This document shows positions 8,496 through 16,429 of a stretch of 16,501 nucleotides of DNA, piece by piece. The notes under the pieces are model-generated. The model did no database searches and was not told the origin of the DNA. It saw only the letters and a program-made list of their open reading frames with translations. The translations under genes and the position numbers were made by a program. Position 1 is the stretch's first letter, and every line of letters begins with the position of its first letter. Source of the stretch: an uncultured Oxalobacter sp. (GTDB lineage Bacteria; Pseudomonadota; Gammaproteobacteria; Burkholderiales; Burkholderiaceae_D); NCBI GenBank assembly GCA_934401755.1, contig CAKRSU010000035.1:1-16501 (forward strand). The letters run 5' to 3'.

Positions 8496-10325
8496 ATGGA
8501 GTTCTTTTGCGCAAAATGTCAGAGAAAACATGAAGTATCTGAAATTGCTGCTGATATATGGAGCATCTGCAAGGAAGATGTGAACGCGTGCCTTAGCAAT
8601 ATTTCAAGTGAAATGGATGCACACAGGCCTGAACACGGGGAAGATAAAATCGTATACCGTAAGTTCAGGAACCTTGTAAGTGAGTCCAGAGATGCTGAGG
8701 ATGTCAAGACGACAATAAACGGTTTCCATGCATATCTAATTAAATTCATAAATGAAAATCCTAAAGTTGCTTTTGAATTTATGATGCGCGGCAGTGAAAT
8801 CAAAGAGTATCTAACGGATGCGCAGATCGTCGAGTCAACAGTGACCGGCAACATGTGTATAAGCCTTGGCAGAATTATAGAGCTTTATCGGCAATACGGA
8901 GCGAGAACTACGAGTGAAGATGAATTCTATAATAAGTACCTTGATATTATTACAGACGATATTCTGCGGGAGAATATCTATGAAAAGAGAATGACGTTTT
9001 ATTATAACAAGGTACGCTTTCAGGACGAAGTTGATTATGTACTCGAAAGAGGCACAGATGAAAACAATGTTCCGTTTGCAATGGGCGGCGAAATGCTTGG
9101 CTTTGTAAGAACCTGCCCGTATTGCGGAAGCAGGGTCTCACAGGCGGTCGGCAGAGCGCCGGAAATAGTTATCGCACTTGCGGGTGGTCCGCGTGCCGGA
9201 AAAACGTCCTGTCTTACCGCTCTCACAAGTGCGCTCAGTTCCGGTAAATATGCCGAGTATGATCTTGGAATTCAAGCCATGCAGCACGATAAACTCTGGA
9301 AAAGGCTTTCCGAGGAGATACAGCATTATCAGAAGTGTGTTAAGGTCACAAAAACAGCGACTGACCAAAATGAGGTTTCATCTTACTCCGTGCTAGTCCG
9401 TTTTGGACGGCAGAACCGTGTTCTCACTTTTGTGGATATGCCCGGTGAGTTCTGGGAGAGCGGCAGCGGCTTGTCGCCGGCGTTTTTTCAACAGTATTCT
9501 GGACTTTACCAGAGTATTGACTGCATTTGGTTCGTTGCCTCGAAACTTTCCGTCTATGAATTCGATTTGGGAACGCCTGGACGCCAGTCCGAGCTTCAGG
9601 AGCTTCTTGCTAAACAGACTTCTGAAACGTCAACGCTCATTGAGCAGTCCAGACCGTCCAATCTTGACGCTAATTTCCGCACCCTGCGCAGTCAGCTTGT
9701 AGCGTGGGGTAAGGATATGCCGCCGGTTGCGGTTATTATCAGTAAGCCCGATGTCTGTACCGGCGATGAAGATAAGAATTCCGTAAAGCAGTATAATCTA
9801 TTTCCGATTGACGGCGATGTCCCAAGCGTGAATCTCAGCGACCTGATGAATGTGCTGCAAAGAGATAGAAGCGGGCAGTACTATCTCAGAGAGAAACGTT
9901 TTTATGACTGCGGCATGAATGTACGCAAGTTTGTTTATAAAAAAAATAATGCTCTTTTCAGAGCTATAGAGGATAATTGCCCGGATCGGTTCTACATCTC
10001 AATGGCGGCCTATGGCTGTCCGGCTGCTGACTCGGCGGACAAAGCGCAAAGTGGGCCGAAGCCATTTCATGAGATGTTCCCGCTCATATGGACGCTCGCG
10101 GTGACCGGAGTTCTCGGAATCGCTCACCAGTGTGTTTGGAGAGACTATGATATTTTCAAGAACTTTAAGAGTGCTACTAATGGCGCTGAGAAAGTTGTTT
10201 TTGATTATCGCGTTGTACCCAATACGTCAAAGCGCGATAAGGAGAAGAAAATTATATTTGATGATGTCGCAAGCAATCTTCTAATGAGAAGCAAGAGTTA
10301 TAAGATCAGCGAATTCGAACATTGA
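8496..10325 (+). CDS. P-loop GTPase with split zinc-binding CxxC pairs
   Basis: This 609-residue protein begins with CAKC (5-8). A helical region of about 190 residues follows, then a second pair, CPYC (207-210), immediately before the nucleotide-binding domain. Walker A is GGPRAGKT (230-237). The G3/Walker B motif is FVDMPGE with Asp314-Met-Pro-Gly317. A G4-like motif SKPD (416-419) follows the strand VAVII and replaces the usual NKxD; SMAAYG near 505 could be the G5 region. These features fit a TRAFAC-type GTPase of the kind found with vWA and GAP1-like partners in bacterial GTPase-centred operons. No membrane helix is visible. Its ATG directly abuts the previous stop, with only a weak AAAGG about 13 bases upstream, so translation is probably coupled. 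The large protein downstream is its likely partner. Confidence 0.85.
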   Translation: MEFFCAKCQRKHEVSEIAADIWSICKEDVNACLSNISSEMDAHRPEHGEDKIVYRKFRNLVSESRDAEDVKTTINGFHAYLIKFINENPKVAFEFMMRGSEIKEYLTDAQIVESTVTGNMCISLGRIIELYRQYGARTTSEDEFYNKYLDIITDDILRENIYEKRMTFYYNKVRFQDEVDYVLERGTDENNVPFAMGGEMLGFVRTCPYCGSRVSQAVGRAPEIVIALAGGPRAGKTSCLTALTSALSSGKYAEYDLGIQAMQHDKLWKRLSEEIQHYQKCVKVTKTATDQNEVSSYSVLVRFGRQNRVLTFVDMPGEFWESGSGLSPAFFQQYSGLYQSIDCIWFVASKLSVYEFDLGTPGRQSELQELLAKQTSETSTLIEQSRPSNLDANFRTLRSQLVAWGKDMPPVAVIISKPDVCTGDEDKNSVKQYNLFPIDGDVPSVNLSDLMNVLQRDRSGQYYLREKRFYDCGMNVRKFVYKKNNALFRAIEDNCPDRFYISMAAYGCPAADSADKAQSGPKPFHEMFPLIWTLAVTGVLGIAHQCVWRDYDIFKNFKSATNGAEKVVFDYRVVPNTSKRDKEKKIIFDDVASNLLMRSKSYKISEFEH

Positions 10326-10340
10326 GCAGGGGGCGATTAA

Positions 10341-13300
10341 ATGGATTATCAATATATAAATACAATAAAAGATGAATCTTACATAGATTTACCAAGCAAA
10401 TTTCCATTCCCATCCGCAACTATGGGCGACATTCATAAATATGGCTGCTGCGATCACTTCCTCAAGTCAAATTTACCCGGATTGGTGATATATTTTAAGC
10501 TTTGCTACGATAGGAAACCTCCGATCGAGGTGCTGTCAAAAGTGGCCAGAAAGGAACACTCGGTATCTGTTGGACGTTTTACACAGTGCGTAGGCTGGGC
10601 TTGGAATGGGGATCTGCTGCTCAATAACTTTGACGATATTGTGGATACGGCTTTCTACACCGAGGACGAGATCGATGCTTTTGCGCAGTCCGGCGAGGCT
10701 GTGCCAAAACGGGAAGAGCGGGCTGTTAATCCGGTTCAAGAGATAAAACTGGATGTACAGGCCATTAAAGCAGTATTTTTCGCCGCTATGCTTCGTTGGC
10801 TGCGCGGCGATATGGCGGTGCAGATCGCTGTGCCGGGTAACGTGGACTATAATGCTTACGTTGCTGCCGCTGTAAAGAAAATATATTCCTATTTTCCTGT
10901 CGGACTTCGTGCAGAGGCTGGGTTCTGTTCGTATCTGCCCAGAGATAAAGCAAATGAGTTTCGACCGGTGTTCATAGGCTTTGTACCCGAGAGCATGGCG
11001 GATGGAAAGACGGTATTTCTTGACGGCTCGAGCGTTGCTGCTATAGAAGCGCTCACGGCTGGTACCGGTCTAAAAAATCTTGATTTGTTTATAAACTATG
11101 TGTGCAGCTTGGAAGACGAAGAGAGAGCCCGCTTTTTACATACTGTATATGTCGATATGGAGAACTCAGGCGCTCCTGAGGCAGCAAACGACCTCGCGGC
11201 GATAAAGTATTCCTATCTTGGCGACGCTATACGGCTTGTTTCCAGTAATGGTGCTCCGCATGAGCTTATTCGTCAGTGGATGCAGTTCTATTCGAACCGC
11301 AGCAAATATCCGTTGTCCATGAGTGATGAAATAGATGCCCGGATACGTGAGCTGCTGACGGATGAGGTCGTTGCAGAGTCAATTCGCGCAGACTGCGAGA
11401 ATGAGACGTCAGCGGACGGCATAGGTGAGGTGATGATAACCTATAACGCTCTGTGCGGTGCGAAGAAGAGCTGGTCGGATATTGCATGGTCGACTATGTG
11501 CTCCGCACTCAGAACCAAGCTGGGACTCGGTTACAGGGAAATATATGATTTTGCCCGCAGCTGCCGTGCAAAGCTGAGCAATATTGTTGACGAGGAGAAG
11601 ATAACGTCAATAGCGGTTTCTTTCCTGCGTGAGAAATATAATGAGATCAACGGATATGAGCTTGAGACTTCCGCACAGATCGAAGCTGCCGCCCGGGAGG
11701 CAAAAAAATTGCTTGATGCCTCCGAAAAGCTCTATGAAACGCAGGATGCGCTTGCTTTTGCTGCGCAGGTGCATGAGCTTGTACAGCGAATCGAAGACAA
11801 ACGCTATTCAAATGACGTAATTTACCGTGAGATAAATGAAAAAATTGCCGGGGCCGGCAGTTATTTTGAGGCGCTCAACATCTACGCAGATAGCGCTCCC
11901 AGCGTTGCAGCTATGGATCCCGCGCAGATAGATGGGCTGAAACAGACGCTGGCAGGCTTGCGTCCCGGAAATATCACGGATTATATCAAAGCTTTTAAAG
12001 CGTATTACAATATAGACATAAATAAGAAGCCTGTGCTGGCTGATGTTGCGGCTCTTCCGGAGTTCGTGAGTTCAATGATACTGACGGACCTTTCATCTTT
12101 CAGAGTGGTGCAGGTAACACTTTCCAGCGAAAGAAAAGCAAGAGAAATAAACGACTATGTTGTAGACACCGAGGGACTTGCGGCCAGACTTTCGCATGAT
12201 TGCAGGATCAACGTAAGATTTAATAATAAGGAAGTCAGCGCTGGATGGCTGAAAGCGCTTGCCGGATGCACACTTACGGCAAAGAATGTCGGAGACAAGG
12301 CAGAATTCCGGCGGAGCCTTTTTAGTCTTATAGAGAAAGGCAGCTACAGGGTACGCGACATTCCTGCAATATGTGCCATGACAGAGGCATGTGGAGTCGA
12401 TGTGGTTGAGGATATTTTCTGTTTTGCGCTGGAGGGGAGATTTACTAATAGCTCTGACAAGGATTATTTTACTGCATTTGACTGTTTGCGCAGAAATATT
12501 GGTATGCAGGATGACGCTGAGACGCTTGAGACTCTTATAAAATATAGAAAAGACATGCGTACGGTCGATCCTGTAGCGGGAAAAGCATTCAGCAGCTATG
12601 TAAATGACTGCAAGCGTGCACAGAAGAATGGAAAGCAGCAGGGAAGCCCGGCCATTCTGATTGCTGTAGGTGCTGTGGCAATGTGCCTGCTGGTATTGTC
12701 AACTGTGCTGTTTATCTGTTTCAGGCATCTTAATGCAAAATCAATAGAGTTAGATGCGCAGAACAAGCAGCAAATTGAGATGCTGGAAAAAGAAGTACAC
12801 GACAGTTATGCTGTCAACCTCTTTGATCGTGAGTTTGATGATTATGCGCAGCGTTTCAGCGATATTATCGCAGAAGAGGAAAATCAGAGTATTGTAAATG
12901 ATTACAGCACCCAGCATAAAATCGACGACGAAATTTCAAAAGTCGGAGATCAGCAGGTTAAGTGGGGAGAATATGTGTTCTGGACATTTGTTCTTGCTGC
13001 CGATGAAAACAACATTGTAACGCCAGAGTCGATTGAAGCCGTGCAGTTGAGGGTAAATAGCGCTATTGAGCTTATGCACCCTGATTTGGCTGTCCCAGCA
13101 GTGCCCGAATCGACAGAGTCTCCGGAAGAATTGACAGATGGAGAAAATGAGATGCCGTCTGATGATACACCGGAGCGGGCGATTGATAATAACAGCTATG
13201 ATGATTCTGCTGCGGCAACAGAACCTGAACCAAGCTCGGAGATAACTCATGAAGTTGAACCCACGCCAGAGGCTGCTGAAGAAATAGATTTGGTTGACCA

Positions 13301-13373
13301 GATAATTGAGATGATGAGACATATATTTGAGGCAGCAAAAGAACACTGCAGTATATCATATTTATTAAATTGA
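10341..13373 (+). CDS. Large GAP1-like GTPase-partner protein with a C-terminal membrane helix
   Basis: This 1010-residue protein has no signal peptide. Residues 135-215 read as a helix (IKAVFFAAMLRWLRG), a strand (MAVQIAVPG), a helix ending in IYSYFPVGLR, and then AEAGFCSYLP. That order resembles the middle region of 'GTPase-associated protein 1' (GAP1) proteins, where a 'LP..lr..lsF.ty' pattern is common; the match is from memory. Residues about 230-765 are helical and may be repeat-like. A single membrane helix lies at about 771-794. The last 216 residues, predicted outside, start with a coiled coil (around QNKQQIEMLEKEV) and continue into an acidic Pro/Glu/Ser-rich stretch. A GGGGG-containing ribosome site at about 10330 precedes the ATG. 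It lies 15 bases after the GTPase gene, so the pair probably forms a complex at the membrane. Confidence 0.7.
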   Translation: MDYQYINTIKDESYIDLPSKFPFPSATMGDIHKYGCCDHFLKSNLPGLVIYFKLCYDRKPPIEVLSKVARKEHSVSVGRFTQCVGWAWNGDLLLNNFDDIVDTAFYTEDEIDAFAQSGEAVPKREERAVNPVQEIKLDVQAIKAVFFAAMLRWLRGDMAVQIAVPGNVDYNAYVAAAVKKIYSYFPVGLRAEAGFCSYLPRDKANEFRPVFIGFVPESMADGKTVFLDGSSVAAIEALTAGTGLKNLDLFINYVCSLEDEERARFLHTVYVDMENSGAPEAANDLAAIKYSYLGDAIRLVSSNGAPHELIRQWMQFYSNRSKYPLSMSDEIDARIRELLTDEVVAESIRADCENETSADGIGEVMITYNALCGAKKSWSDIAWSTMCSALRTKLGLGYREIYDFARSCRAKLSNIVDEEKITSIAVSFLREKYNEINGYELETSAQIEAAAREAKKLLDASEKLYETQDALAFAAQVHELVQRIEDKRYSNDVIYREINEKIAGAGSYFEALNIYADSAPSVAAMDPAQIDGLKQTLAGLRPGNITDYIKAFKAYYNIDINKKPVLADVAALPEFVSSMILTDLSSFRVVQVTLSSERKAREINDYVVDTEGLAARLSHDCRINVRFNNKEVSAGWLKALAGCTLTAKNVGDKAEFRRSLFSLIEKGSYRVRDIPAICAMTEACGVDVVEDIFCFALEGRFTNSSDKDYFTAFDCLRRNIGMQDDAETLETLIKYRKDMRTVDPVAGKAFSSYVNDCKRAQKNGKQQGSPAILIAVGAVAMCLLVLSTVLFICFRHLNAKSIELDAQNKQQIEMLEKEVHDSYAVNLFDREFDDYAQRFSDIIAEEENQSIVNDYSTQHKIDDEISKVGDQQVKWGEYVFWTFVLAADENNIVTPESIEAVQLRVNSAIELMHPDLAVPAVPESTESPEELTDGENEMPSDDTPERAIDNNSYDDSAAATEPEPSSEITHEVEPTPEAAEEIDLVDQIIEMMRHIFEAAKEHCSISYLLN

Positions 13374-13386
13374 ACCGGTAGTAATT

Positions 13387-13420
13387 CCGCACGCTCTTCT
13401 ATATACAACAGAACGTGCGG
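13387..13420 (+). other. Hairpin just upstream of the transglutaminase-like gene
   Basis: CCGCACG (13387-13393) pairs with CGTGCGG (13414-13420) around a 20-base loop; TTCT and AGAA inside the loop can extend the structure. There is no T-run, so it is not a classical terminator. It ends 7 bases before the ribosome site AAAGGAG (13428-13434). It could slow or protect the transcript at this junction, or modulate initiation of the GTG-start gene. Confidence 0.45.
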
Positions 13421-13441
13421 AGAATATAAAGGAGAATAGCA

Positions 13442-14827
13442 GTGGCGAGAAAGAGAAATCAAGATAGACTCGGAAGTCCGTTTGATGATAAAGAGAATAA
13501 ATATGGAAGCGATATTTATTCGGATGACACTGATAATATAAGCCCCTACGGTCAGGGGAGCTCTATTAGACGTTATAGGGAACAAGAAAAAAAGAAACGT
13601 AGTTATGAACCGTACATTGTTGCCGGGATTGTTGTTTTAATTAGTATCCTGATTTTCCTGATAATAGGGAAATCCCTCGGAACATGGCACCATACAGTGA
13701 TTGTAACACCACCTCCCCGCCAGACTGCAAACTTGAGTACACCCGTCCCTACTACGGCACTGTCGAAGCAGACACCTGTGCAGGAAAACATTGTGGCAAC
13801 CCCCGTTCCAACTGCTGGACAAACAACTCCAGTTGAACTTACAGACAGATATTTTGGCAGAAAGCTGGGCACTATTCAGAAAACCGCATATGAGAAAATC
13901 AGAGATGGCGTTGCGGTACACGATGCGCAGATCGATATTAAGCTTACAAATATTGACGACGTAGTGCTTGTAGCGGATTCAGTTTGCTGGGATTATCCGG
14001 AGTATTTCTGGTTCACCACTGAAATCAAATATTCATATTCCATGAACGGGGATACATATAGCATCACTGTTGAACCGGTATACCGGTTTGATGCGAACGA
14101 ATATATTTCCTACAGTGCTGAGGTTGATTCTGTATTTCAACCGGTGATAAACAGTCTCTACTCAGCGTCAGACTATGAAAAAGTCAAAGGCGTCTACGAG
14201 TTCCTGATTGAGTATACAAAATATGACTTGGAGTACCATGGAATGTCGATATATGAGCTTGCCCGTGACGGACGGGCAGTGTGCGAAGCGTATGCCAGAG
14301 CAACGCAGTACATGCTTACGAAGCTCGGAGTAGAGACATTGTTTGTTGTAGGTGACAGTGATAGCGACGGCACGGGAATGGAAGGGCATGCGTGGAATAT
14401 TGTTAAGCTGGACGGGGAGTACTACAATGTTGATACTACCTGGGGTGACCCGGTTATGACAGACGGCTCGCAAAAGCTTGTATATGACTATCTCTGTGTG
14501 ACAGATAAGGATCTGCAGAAGACGCACCTACCGGATGATAACGGCTACCCGGAGTGCACGGCCACAAAGTATAATTACTACCGTCTTAACAACAGATATC
14601 TTGATAGTTACGACGAGAGCGTCATAGCCAACTGGATAGCACAGGCGAATGGCGGCGAGGTAGCGTTCCAATTGGCCTCGGAGGACTTGTATAATGAGAC
14701 AATGAGTCAGTTATTTGATAAGGGTAGAATATTCGATATTGCCGAGACTGCGATTGGAGAAGGAAATATTTCATATGTGTATGGCAACAACCAAAACATG
14801 CGCACGATTTCACTGAAGATAAATTGA
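13442..14827 (+). CDS. Membrane-anchored extracytoplasmic transglutaminase-like protein
   Basis: This 461-residue protein has a charged, disordered N-terminus (1-55), one membrane helix (about 58-77) and a Pro/Thr-rich spacer (88-132). The transglutaminase-like domain follows, about 145-345. The Cys-His-Asp triad is visible: Cys281 in GRAVCEAYA, His316 in EGHAWNIVKL and Asp331 in YYNVDTTWGDP. This is the papain-like Transglut_core arrangement. With an Arg/Lys-rich cytoplasmic start the enzyme should face outward. Such domains may crosslink or cleave proteins; the substrate here is unknown. Translation starts at GTG, supported by AAAGGAG seven bases upstream and by the absence of any in-frame ATG before the membrane segment. 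About 100 residues follow the core and are not recognised. It probably acts on surface partners of the vWA proteins. Confidence 0.85.
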   Translation: MARKRNQDRLGSPFDDKENKYGSDIYSDDTDNISPYGQGSSIRRYREQEKKKRSYEPYIVAGIVVLISILIFLIIGKSLGTWHHTVIVTPPPRQTANLSTPVPTTALSKQTPVQENIVATPVPTAGQTTPVELTDRYFGRKLGTIQKTAYEKIRDGVAVHDAQIDIKLTNIDDVVLVADSVCWDYPEYFWFTTEIKYSYSMNGDTYSITVEPVYRFDANEYISYSAEVDSVFQPVINSLYSASDYEKVKGVYEFLIEYTKYDLEYHGMSIYELARDGRAVCEAYARATQYMLTKLGVETLFVVGDSDSDGTGMEGHAWNIVKLDGEYYNVDTTWGDPVMTDGSQKLVYDYLCVTDKDLQKTHLPDDNGYPECTATKYNYYRLNNRYLDSYDESVIANWIAQANGGEVAFQLASEDLYNETMSQLFDKGRIFDIAETAIGEGNISYVYGNNQNMRTISLKIN

Positions 14828-14861
14828 AAGGAGTGCGGCTTTCGGGCTGCGAGGAAAGATG
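14827..14861 (+). promoter_or_regulatory. Ribosome site with structured spacer before the last vWA gene
   Basis: A strong AAAGGAG (14827-14833) lies 25 bases before the ATG, too far for normal use, and a weaker GAGG (14851-14854) lies only four bases before it. Between them GCGGC (14835-14839) can pair with GCTGC (14846-14850), with one G-U pair and a six-base loop. Folding this hairpin would leave nine unpaired spacer bases between AAAGGAG and the ATG, an ideal distance. Confidence 0.4.
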
Positions 14862-16067
14862 GCAGAGGATAGACGTAAATTTAATTGGTTGATGTTGTTT
14901 ATCACGATTTTCTTCGGGGTTGTGTCGTGGGTTTGTGCGGCACTTGTACGAGAGAAGTTGGGACCGTTTGTGCCGAGAATTATACTGGTGGGTATATGCT
15001 TTGCTGTTACTGCGCTGATCGTATGCAGTATGATCTGTCTTGTCAGTAAAGGCGCGGGCACTTTTGAAGCTAATATTATTACTGGCCGCCGCAGTGCAGG
15101 TATGATTGCGGTATATATACTCATCGGTACAATTATAATATTTGGCGCAGGCGTTCTTATGGAATACATATACGAAGTTAACTTCAAAAAAGCGGGTGGG
15201 GAACCGACGTCTTATATCTTTTTGATAGACGACTCCGGCTCAATGACCCAAACCGACGAAGAGTATTCCAGATATTCGGCAGTAAATGAAATGCTCAAGA
15301 GTAAAGAGCCTGAGTTCCCATATGTTGTATATAGCTTTTCTAATGATGTGACGCTTATGCACTCAGGGAAAGCTGCTGACGGCGGGGTAGAGTTTTCGGG
15401 CGAATTAGGCGATGAGACGCGTGTACGTGGTGCCCTTGAGACAGCGTTTGATGACTATGGTAAAAGGAAATGGGATGGAGGTACAAATCCCAAATTCGTG
15501 CTCCTGACAGATGGCGTGGCAACCGATGTAGAGTATTATACGGAGCTTGATCCCATCTTGGGGAAGTATGCTGCTAAAGGTATGACTATAAGCTGCGTAG
15601 GGGCGGACAAGGCGGATGAGAAATTGCTTAACTATGTTGCAGAAGCTACAGGCGGTGTGGTGGTGAAAGCGGACGAAGGTGCCAAGCTCAATTCTGCTAT
15701 ATCGACAGCTGCGTTAAGCGCTGCGGCAAGAGACCTTTTCTCGTTTAGGCACGGTGTTCGTATGGGTTTTGTCTATGCGATCATAAGAGTTTTTACAATT
15801 ACACTCATTGGTGTGCTTATCGGCGTGCTGTCGGCTTTATGTTATGGCGACAGCGATAGCGCAAACAGCGTACTTGTCATAGCGGCCTGCAAATCTCTGG
15901 TAGCGGGACTCGTCCTCGAACTGGGCATAAATAAACTGGGCTTCGACGAAGCGTGGTGCTGGCTGATCTCGTGGTTATTAATGTGCATGCTTTTTGTCCA
16001 ACACAGTGTGAGAGCAGCAAGTCCAAGCGTAGATTACAGCGCGCCGACATCCATATTCGAGAATTGA
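14859..16067 (+). CDS. Polytopic membrane protein with an extracytoplasmic vWA domain
   Basis: This 402-residue protein has three membrane helices (about 10-30, 38-62 and 80-105), a vWA domain (about 117-285) and three more helices (about 304-328, 335-356 and 365-383). The metal-ion adhesion site looks complete: DDSGS at 124-128, a likely Thr187, and Asp218 in LLTDG. The positive residues at the N-terminus and in the GRRS loop place the vWA domain outside the cell. The N-terminal helices before a vWA recall BatA/BatB-like membrane proteins, but the flanking triplets differ and no MoxR ATPase is nearby. It is the last gene of the operon, 31 bases after the transglutaminase-like gene. Together with the first gene it brackets the operon with two vWA proteins of different build. 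Its partner or ligand is unknown. Confidence 0.8.
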   Translation: MAEDRRKFNWLMLFITIFFGVVSWVCAALVREKLGPFVPRIILVGICFAVTALIVCSMICLVSKGAGTFEANIITGRRSAGMIAVYILIGTIIIFGAGVLMEYIYEVNFKKAGGEPTSYIFLIDDSGSMTQTDEEYSRYSAVNEMLKSKEPEFPYVVYSFSNDVTLMHSGKAADGGVEFSGELGDETRVRGALETAFDDYGKRKWDGGTNPKFVLLTDGVATDVEYYTELDPILGKYAAKGMTISCVGADKADEKLLNYVAEATGGVVVKADEGAKLNSAISTAALSAAARDLFSFRHGVRMGFVYAIIRVFTITLIGVLIGVLSALCYGDSDSANSVLVIAACKSLVAGLVLELGINKLGFDEAWCWLISWLLMCMLFVQHSVRAASPSVDYSAPTSIFEN

Positions 16068-16201
16068 TTTTTTACTGAATAGTTTCAATCAGCCAGCGAC
16101 ACGTATCTGAAAAAGGATTTGGCAATTCCTCCGTTTACGGCTATTTGAGCGCGATATGGACTGCCAGCTCATGCTAAGCTGGACTGAACGAATTAATAAG
16201 A

Positions 16202-16229
16202 AAGGCCCTCGGGTTTCCCCGAGGGCCTT
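16202..16229 (+). terminator. Operon-distal hairpin terminator
   Basis: A perfect 12-bp inverted repeat, aaggccctcggg (16202-16213) with cccgagggcctt (16218-16229), has a four-base loop. It lies 135 bases after the last operon gene. A T-run is lacking on the plus side, but the upstream A-rich flank would give a T-rich tail on the minus strand, so it may work in both directions. Confidence 0.7.
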
Positions 16230-16326
16230 GTGTTGATAGTACGTTAATAGTAGAGAGAAACCAAGCAAAATAGAAACGAATAAAAAAAGACAGAAATTCA
16301 GAAAAAATCCAAATTTCCGTCATTTT

Positions 16327-16352
16327 TGGTCGGAGTGTAATTATAGGATTTC
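16327..16352 (-). other. tRNA 3'-end-like remnant (possible attachment site)
   Basis: Read on the minus strand, this segment ends in CACTCCGACCA, preceded by GAAATCCTATAATTA. Many bacterial tRNAs end with a T-arm of the form TTCGAATCC, then an acceptor strand such as CACTCCGACCA. The bases upstream do not form a complete tRNA cloverleaf, so only the 3' portion is resembled. Such fragments occur where tyrosine integrases act at tRNA genes. No integrase is in the window; this is a weak call. Confidence 0.25.
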
Positions 16353-16429
16353 AGAAAACGCAGATATATCAACGGTTTGCTGGCAGTCGGCAAGAGGTTT
16401 TTATTCTAAAAATTCAAAATGACAAGAAC

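Noticed and set aside
13370..13405. Possible internal promoter before the transglutaminase-like gene (TTGAAC and TATATA)
   Set aside because: The spacing between the two elements is 24 bases, too long for a sigma-A promoter.
16075..16165. Reverse-strand open stretch ending SFFRYVSLAD
   Set aside because: It has no ATG, is about 30 codons long, and no family could be assigned; a dispersed repeat or decayed gene end is possible but unsupported.
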